From contig NC_008321.1 of NCBI RefSeq assembly GCF_000014685.1, forward strand, positions 4,399,001-4,463,000: a stretch of DNA of 64,000 nucleotides, given 5' to 3'. Under the pieces are notes generated by a model. That model searched no databases. It was not told the origin of the DNA and saw nothing but the letters and a program-made list of their open reading frames with translations. Below, piece after piece: positions 60,040 to 64,000 of the stretch. A program made the position numbers and the translations under genes. Numbering within the stretch: the stretch's first letter is position 1; the number at the start of each line of letters is the position of its first letter. The DNA comes from Shewanella sp. MR-4 (GTDB lineage Bacteria > Pseudomonadota > Gammaproteobacteria > Enterobacterales > Shewanellaceae).

Positions 60040-60282
60040 ATGACAGATATCCTAAAGACAAAGTCGATGTACCTCGCTATAGGCATGCTTATTGGGGTCG
60101 TTATTGGCTTTCTCTCACTATGGATAAGCAATTTGTTTATAGCGATAGCATCCATTCTTGGTTGGTTAGTGCTAATGGCTGGCGTGCCTTCCTCTAATAG
60201 TCACCAAGTTCGGATAGCGTTCTTCTTTATATTCGTCAGCCTATTACCCGTCTCGTGGGGAATTTACACAACTGCCAATTAA
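60040..60282 (+). CDS. Uncharacterised small membrane protein
   Basis: 80 residues with three hydrophobic segments (YLAIGMLIGVVIGFLSLWI, LFIAIASILGWLVLMAGV, IAFFFIFVSLLPVSWGIY). No recognisable family and a weak ribosome site, but composition and the three-helix pattern look like a real protein. It stands alone between the chemoreceptor and the BASS gene. Confidence 0.55.
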   Translation: MTDILKTKSMYLAIGMLIGVVIGFLSLWISNLFIAIASILGWLVLMAGVPSSNSHQVRIAFFFIFVSLLPVSWGIYTTAN

Positions 60283-60386
60283 TCTCGTATTCACCGCACT
60301 AGCGGCGATAAGGGTTTCGATCGCACGATAAGTGGATGAAGTGATGACCGCATGCTTTAGCAATAAAATAGAAGCCATAACAGGAA

Positions 60387-61316
60387 TTACTCAACTTCCT
60401 CGCTCTGTTTCTTCTGCTCTAAGCTCGCCCAATATCCTGCCAGCAGGGCGCCTGAAAGGTTATGCCAGATCGAGAAAATTGCGCTAGGGACAGCGGAGAG
60501 CGGGCTAAAAAACTTGATGCATAATGCGGTCGCAAGGCCTGAGTTTTGCAGCCCTACCTCAATCGAAATGGTTTTACACACTGTATGGTTAAAGCCGAGC
60601 AAGCGGCAGCAGGTATAACCCAAGGCGAGTCCCACACCATTATGTAGAAACACCGCGAGTAAAATCACAGGCCCCACCTGCGAAAATTGCCCTGCATTTA
60701 GGGCCACAATAATGCAGATGGCCAGTACAATCGCCACGATAGAAATGATGGGCAATGCAGGGGCTAGTTTAGCCACCTGCGGTTTAAAGAAGTGATTCAA
60801 CACCACACCCACAGTCACAGGGACAAGCACGATTTTAACGAGGCTGACTAGCATATCCATTAAAGGAATAGCGACCATCTCACCGATTAATAGCTCAATA
60901 ATCAAGGGTGTGAGTACCACACCCGCTAAGGTCGATAGCGCAGTCATAGTGATAGATAAGGCGACATCGCCCTTGGCCAAATAGCAAATCACGTTCGATG
61001 CCGTACCACCCGCCACACTCCCCACCAGCACCATGCCTATGGTCAATTCCCGATTGAGTCCTAATAGCAAACTAATGGCTAAGGCGCTTAAGGGCATCAG
61101 AGTAAATTGCAAGATTAAGCCTGTGATAACGGCACGTTTCTGTTTGAATGCATTGGCAAAATCCCGCACATCTAAGGTCAATCCCATGGATAACATAATC
61201 ACCACCAGCAACGGCACTATGCTGGTTTTCAATCCGCTAAACCATGCGGGCATCAAATACGCCGTACCCGTCCCAAGTAAGGCAAATAGCGGAAAAAAGC
61301 GGTTGATATTAACCAA
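60387..61316 (-). CDS. BASS-family (bile acid:sodium symporter-like) transporter
   Basis: 309 residues, about nine or ten membrane helices. Family motifs include VVIMLSMGLTLDVRDF, GSVAGGTASNVICYLAKGDVALS and EVGLQNSGLATAL. The start is TTG, supported by GGAGG seven bases upstream. Substrates of bacterial BASS proteins are organic anions such as pantoate or bile acids; which one here cannot be said. Confidence 0.9.
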   Translation of the reverse strand: MVNINRFFPLFALLGTGTAYLMPAWFSGLKTSIVPLLVVIMLSMGLTLDVRDFANAFKQKRAVITGLILQFTLMPLSALAISLLLGLNRELTIGMVLVGSVAGGTASNVICYLAKGDVALSITMTALSTLAGVVLTPLIIELLIGEMVAIPLMDMLVSLVKIVLVPVTVGVVLNHFFKPQVAKLAPALPIISIVAIVLAICIIVALNAGQFSQVGPVILLAVFLHNGVGLALGYTCCRLLGFNHTVCKTISIEVGLQNSGLATALCIKFFSPLSAVPSAIFSIWHNLSGALLAGYWASLEQKKQSEEVE

Positions 61317-61702
61317 TGGGGATCCTCCAAGATTTCAGGCAGTTTGGGGAGATTAAGCAATGTCCGCAGGGATAATGACAGCCAGATACCCTCAGTACAA
61401 GTCAAAATGCCCACAAGTAAGAAGCTCAACTTTTTATCATTTCAGTCTTTCGATTGAGCACTAAAGTTAATCGCTCAAATTCAATAACAAACAGCCAAAA
61501 ACCTCAGTAAATATGCATCTATGTTTACTAAAACATGATCTGCTTAACAAAAAGCCAGTGATTTCCTTGTTAGGAAACCGTAACTTATAACCAGTTCACG
61601 TTTTGCTTACTCCATACGAGGTAGTCTAATTGCGCTAGGTGGTCGTGAATTACCTAAAGCAATTTCGGTGTTTACGGTTAGCACTCTCAGATAGGAATCG
61701 TT
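61317..61702. other. Gap between BASS gene and radical SAM gene
   Basis: 386 bases. I see no gene or convincing regulatory site. AGGAA lies six bases before the radical SAM start. Confidence 0.5.
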
Positions 61703-63040
61703 ATGTCTTCAGTTATTCAAACGCTCAATGGCGCGATCGCAACGCCTTATCAAGCGAATATTACCGTCCCTAACTGGATGCTCAGCTCGATGGAACGAGT
61801 CATGCAGTATTATGTCGATAAGAATCTTCGCCTCGATACGCTCTCCGCCGACATCATGCCCGCTCCGGTCGAAGGTAAAAAGTACATGCTTTATGCCCAT
61901 GTGCCCTTCTGCCATACCTTGTGTTCTTACTGTACCTTCCACCGTTTTATGTTTAAGGAAGACAAGGCGCGCGCTTACTTTATCTCTCTGCGTAAAGAGA
62001 TGGAGATGGTCAAAGCCTTAGGCTATGACTTTGAATCTATGTACATTGGCGGCGGCACCACCACAGTATTAGAAGACGAACTCGCCCGTACCATTGAGCA
62101 TGCCAAGACCCTATTCCCAAGCATTAAAGAAGTATCTTGCGAGTCGGATCCACAGCATTTAGACAGCCCAGGCTTTAAGCAACTCAAGGGCTTAGTGGAT
62201 CGTATGTCCATCGGCGTACAAAGCTTTAACGATGACATTTTAAAAATGACCGACCGCCTCGAAAAATTCGGCACAGGTCAGCAAACCTTCGACAAGATCA
62301 TGGCGGCCAAAGAGCTGTTCCCCATTATCAACGTCGACCTGATTTTTGGCTTCCGCGGTCAAACCGATGAAGTGATCCAGCACGACTTAGACATGGCCTC
62401 ACGCCTCGACCCCAGACAGATCACCACCTATCCGCTGATGATCACGCACCAAACGCGTAAGAGTGTTAAAGGTAAACTGGCAGCGCCACAGGCGGATATG
62501 GCCAACCAATATCGCCAGATCTTAAACCGTTTAAATGGTCAATATAATCAATTGTCTGCATGGGCCTTTGGTAAGGCGAATGACGAAGGCTTCGACGAAT
62601 ATGTTATCGATTACGATGAGTATTTAGGGGTGGGTTCAGGCTCATTTAGCTTCTTGAATGACACTTTATACGTCAACACCTTCTCGCTGCGTAAATACCA
62701 AGAGCGGATCGCCGCTGGCAAGATGGGCGTAGAGCAACAGAAAAACTACAGCAAAAAGGATGTGATGCAGTATCGCTTCCTGCTGGGGATGTTCTCTGGC
62801 CGTCTATCGCGCAAATACTTCCGCGAAACCTTTGGCGTTAACTTAGACACAGCCCTGTTTAAGGAAATGACCTCGATGAAACTGATTGGCGCCATCAAGA
62901 ACGACCCCACAGATCCCGATAATCTGATCATCACAGATAACGGTAAGATGATGGGCCTGTTAATGATGAAAGAGTTCTACGCCGGCATGGATAACGTGCG
63001 CGCCCAATTGCGTAAGCCACTCAAGCCCTGCGATATGTAA
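61703..63040 (+). CDS. HemN/HemW-like radical SAM protein
   Basis: 445 residues. The radical SAM cluster motif CHTLCSYC (C-x3-C-x2-C) is near residue 72-79, with the extra aromatic/F context (CTFHRFMF) of the HemN/HemW family, then GGGTTTVLEDEL, ESDPQHL and RMSIGVQSFNDDIL. Annotated in relatives as oxygen-independent coproporphyrinogen III oxidase, but HemN's two-SAM region is not evident, so a HemW/HutW-like haem role is equally possible. Confidence 0.88.
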   Translation: MSSVIQTLNGAIATPYQANITVPNWMLSSMERVMQYYVDKNLRLDTLSADIMPAPVEGKKYMLYAHVPFCHTLCSYCTFHRFMFKEDKARAYFISLRKEMEMVKALGYDFESMYIGGGTTTVLEDELARTIEHAKTLFPSIKEVSCESDPQHLDSPGFKQLKGLVDRMSIGVQSFNDDILKMTDRLEKFGTGQQTFDKIMAAKELFPIINVDLIFGFRGQTDEVIQHDLDMASRLDPRQITTYPLMITHQTRKSVKGKLAAPQADMANQYRQILNRLNGQYNQLSAWAFGKANDEGFDEYVIDYDEYLGVGSGSFSFLNDTLYVNTFSLRKYQERIAAGKMGVEQQKNYSKKDVMQYRFLLGMFSGRLSRKYFRETFGVNLDTALFKEMTSMKLIGAIKNDPTDPDNLIITDNGKMMGLLMMKEFYAGMDNVRAQLRKPLKPCDM

Positions 63041-63056
63041 ATATCGGTTGAACCAC

Positions 63057-63081
63057 AAAAGGCCCATGATGGGCCTTTTTG
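63057..63081 (+). terminator. Terminator of the radical SAM gene
   Basis: AAAAGGCCCAT and ATGGGCCTTTT form a stem with a minimal loop followed by a T-run, 16 bases beyond the stop. Confidence 0.85.
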
Positions 63082-63155
63082 TTAGCGCCATTTCAGGCTA
63101 CGCTTGCCACCACTCACGCATGAGTCTATCACCCAGTAATAAAGGAGTATTCGTT

Positions 63156-63389
63156 ATGGGTTTTAATGAGCAAGAAAGACAAGCACTACTCGCCGTTAAG
63201 GGCGTTGGCCCGACTGTCATTAAACGCTTTGAAGAAATCGGTATTAGCTCACTCGCGCAGTTGGCCGAGCATGAGGTCGAAGATATCGCCAACCTAGTCG
63301 CCAGCATGCTACGCACCACTTGTTGGAAGAACAGCCCACAGGCTCGCAATGCCATCGCCGCAGCCATTAAGCTTGCCCGCCGCGCTTAA
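63156..63389 (+). CDS. Small helix-hairpin-helix protein
   Basis: 77 residues from the ATG at 63156 (AAAGGAG upstream). The segment LLAVKGVGPTVIKRFEEIGISSLAQLAEHEVEDIANLV is two consecutive helix-hairpin-helix motifs of the non-specific DNA-binding or protein-binding type. No catalytic domain. Role unknown. Confidence 0.8.
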   Translation: MGFNEQERQALLAVKGVGPTVIKRFEEIGISSLAQLAEHEVEDIANLVASMLRTTCWKNSPQARNAIAAAIKLARRA

Positions 63390-63417
63390 TCCTTTATTGC
63401 TATCTTTTGAGATGTTT

Positions 63418-64000
63418 ATGTCAATCCATATTCGCGCCTTAATGGGCGGTTTACTCGCGCTGCTGAGCACAGCAGCCTTCGCCAATGACAGCAGTTTTGG
63501 TGATGCTAATGGCTCTATCACCCTTAAATATCAGCCACATATCAGTATGGACAAGGAGTCGCTCTTTATCAGCGAGGCCGAAGTCAAGGTCGATTACCTG
63601 TTTACCAACACCAGTTCGCAGGATCTTATCGTCCCCATCGCCTTCCCTATGCCGCCGATGTTTTTTGGCTCCGCCGATCACAGCAGCATCGATAACTTCA
63701 CCCTCAAAGTAAATGGCAAAACCCAACCAACTGAGCACAGGCTCGTCGCCCAACTTGCCGATAAGACGGATATTTCACAAGAGCTTAAAAAACTCGGCTG
63801 GGGCGTAGAAGAAGTCGCTTACTTTGCCGAGTATGGCGAAGTCCCCAAGGGCAAACCCGCGCTCCCCAAGGAATGGCTAGATGGGGACCAACAAATCGCC
63901 TTTACCCTGAGTGACTACTTTGTGTGGCAGCAAACCTTTCCCGCAGGTAAAGCCGTTGCCATCAGCCACAGTTATACCCCGAGCCTCCCAACGGGCGTGC
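63418..64000 (+). CDS. DUF4424-like exported protein, N-terminal part; runs off the right edge
   Basis: Open to the window end (194 codons). A signal peptide (MSIHIRALMGGLLALLSTAAFA) precedes a mature region with GDANGSITLKYQPHISMDKE, SEAEVKVDYLFTNTS and VPIAFPMPPM, the pattern of DUF4424 exported proteins. An ATG two codons upstream (63412) is an alternative start. Function unknown; C-terminus not seen. Confidence 0.75.
   Translation, partial: MSIHIRALMGGLLALLSTAAFANDSSFGDANGSITLKYQPHISMDKESLFISEAEVKVDYLFTNTSSQDLIVPIAFPMPPMFFGSADHSSIDNFTLKVNGKTQPTEHRLVAQLADKTDISQELKKLGWGVEEVAYFAEYGEVPKGKPALPKEWLDGDQQIAFTLSDYFVWQQTFPAGKAVAISHSYTPSLPTGV

Overview
The window is a gammaproteobacterial chromosome segment that I read as Shewanella, close to the S. 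oneidensis / MR-4 / ANA-3 group. The basis is gene content and order: rnpB-rsmI-lpoA-yraN-diaA-dolP, trpS-gph-rpe, dam-damX-aroB-aroK-pilQPONM-mrcA, argCBFGH-ppc, and two back-to-back Tat-exported formate dehydrogenase clusters followed by a siderophore receptor, a chemoreceptor, a BASS transporter and a HemN/HemW-like radical SAM gene. No database was searched, so the species is inferred.

Layout. (1) 1-1048: AT-rich 5' part of a tyrosine-recombinase integrase, cut by the left edge and lying directly beyond the 3' end of rnpB (1122-1474), which suggests a mobile element using rnpB as attachment site. (2) 1.5-6.0 kb: rsmI, and divergent from it the envelope/replication genes lpoA-yraN-diaA-dolP. 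(3) 6-11.2 kb: an EamA permease with a divergent LysR regulator, trpS-gph-rpe, and two small uncharacterised ORFs. (4) 11.2-20.2 kb: dam, damX, aroB, aroK and the type IV pilus alignment/secretin operon pilMNOPQ, divergent from the class A penicillin-binding protein mrcA. (5) 23-28.5 kb: the arginine operon argCBFGH with a candidate tandem ArgR site, divergent from ppc. (6) 34-39.5 kb: a complete rrn operon (16S-23S-5S, no spacer tRNA) on the minus strand with two well-formed promoters and a leader boxA. (7) 39.7-55.6 kb: formate dehydrogenase region. It holds a molybdate-binding-type HTH regulator and fdhD on the minus strand, and on the plus strand DUF3305-DUF3306-polyferredoxin-TorD-like chaperone-fdhX1-fdhA1-fdhB1-fdhC1, then a duplicated fdhX2-fdhA2-fdhB2-fdhC2. 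(8) 55.7-64 kb: a TonB receptor with a Fur-type operator, a methyl-accepting chemotaxis protein, a BASS transporter, a radical SAM protein, a helix-hairpin-helix protein and the start of a DUF4424-like exported protein.

The most interesting part is the formate dehydrogenase region. The accessory operon begins with a textbook -24/-12 (sigma-54) promoter preceded by three copies of an AAATG(T/A)CC element. The second structural operon instead has an FNR/CRP-type half-conserved dyad centred at about -41.5 of a sigma-70-like promoter. The two catalytic subunits are cysteine (not selenocysteine) enzymes with nearly identical nucleotide tracts round the active site, which hints at gene conversion. 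Each operon has a 65-66-residue Tat-signal peptide gene (fdhX) upstream of fdhA and a strong intercistronic hairpin between fdhB and fdhC whose sequence is not conserved between copies. The cytoplasmic polyferredoxin has one ferredoxin motif lacking a cysteine and a C-terminal CxxC pair, and FdhD has CGQG in place of the usual CxxC.
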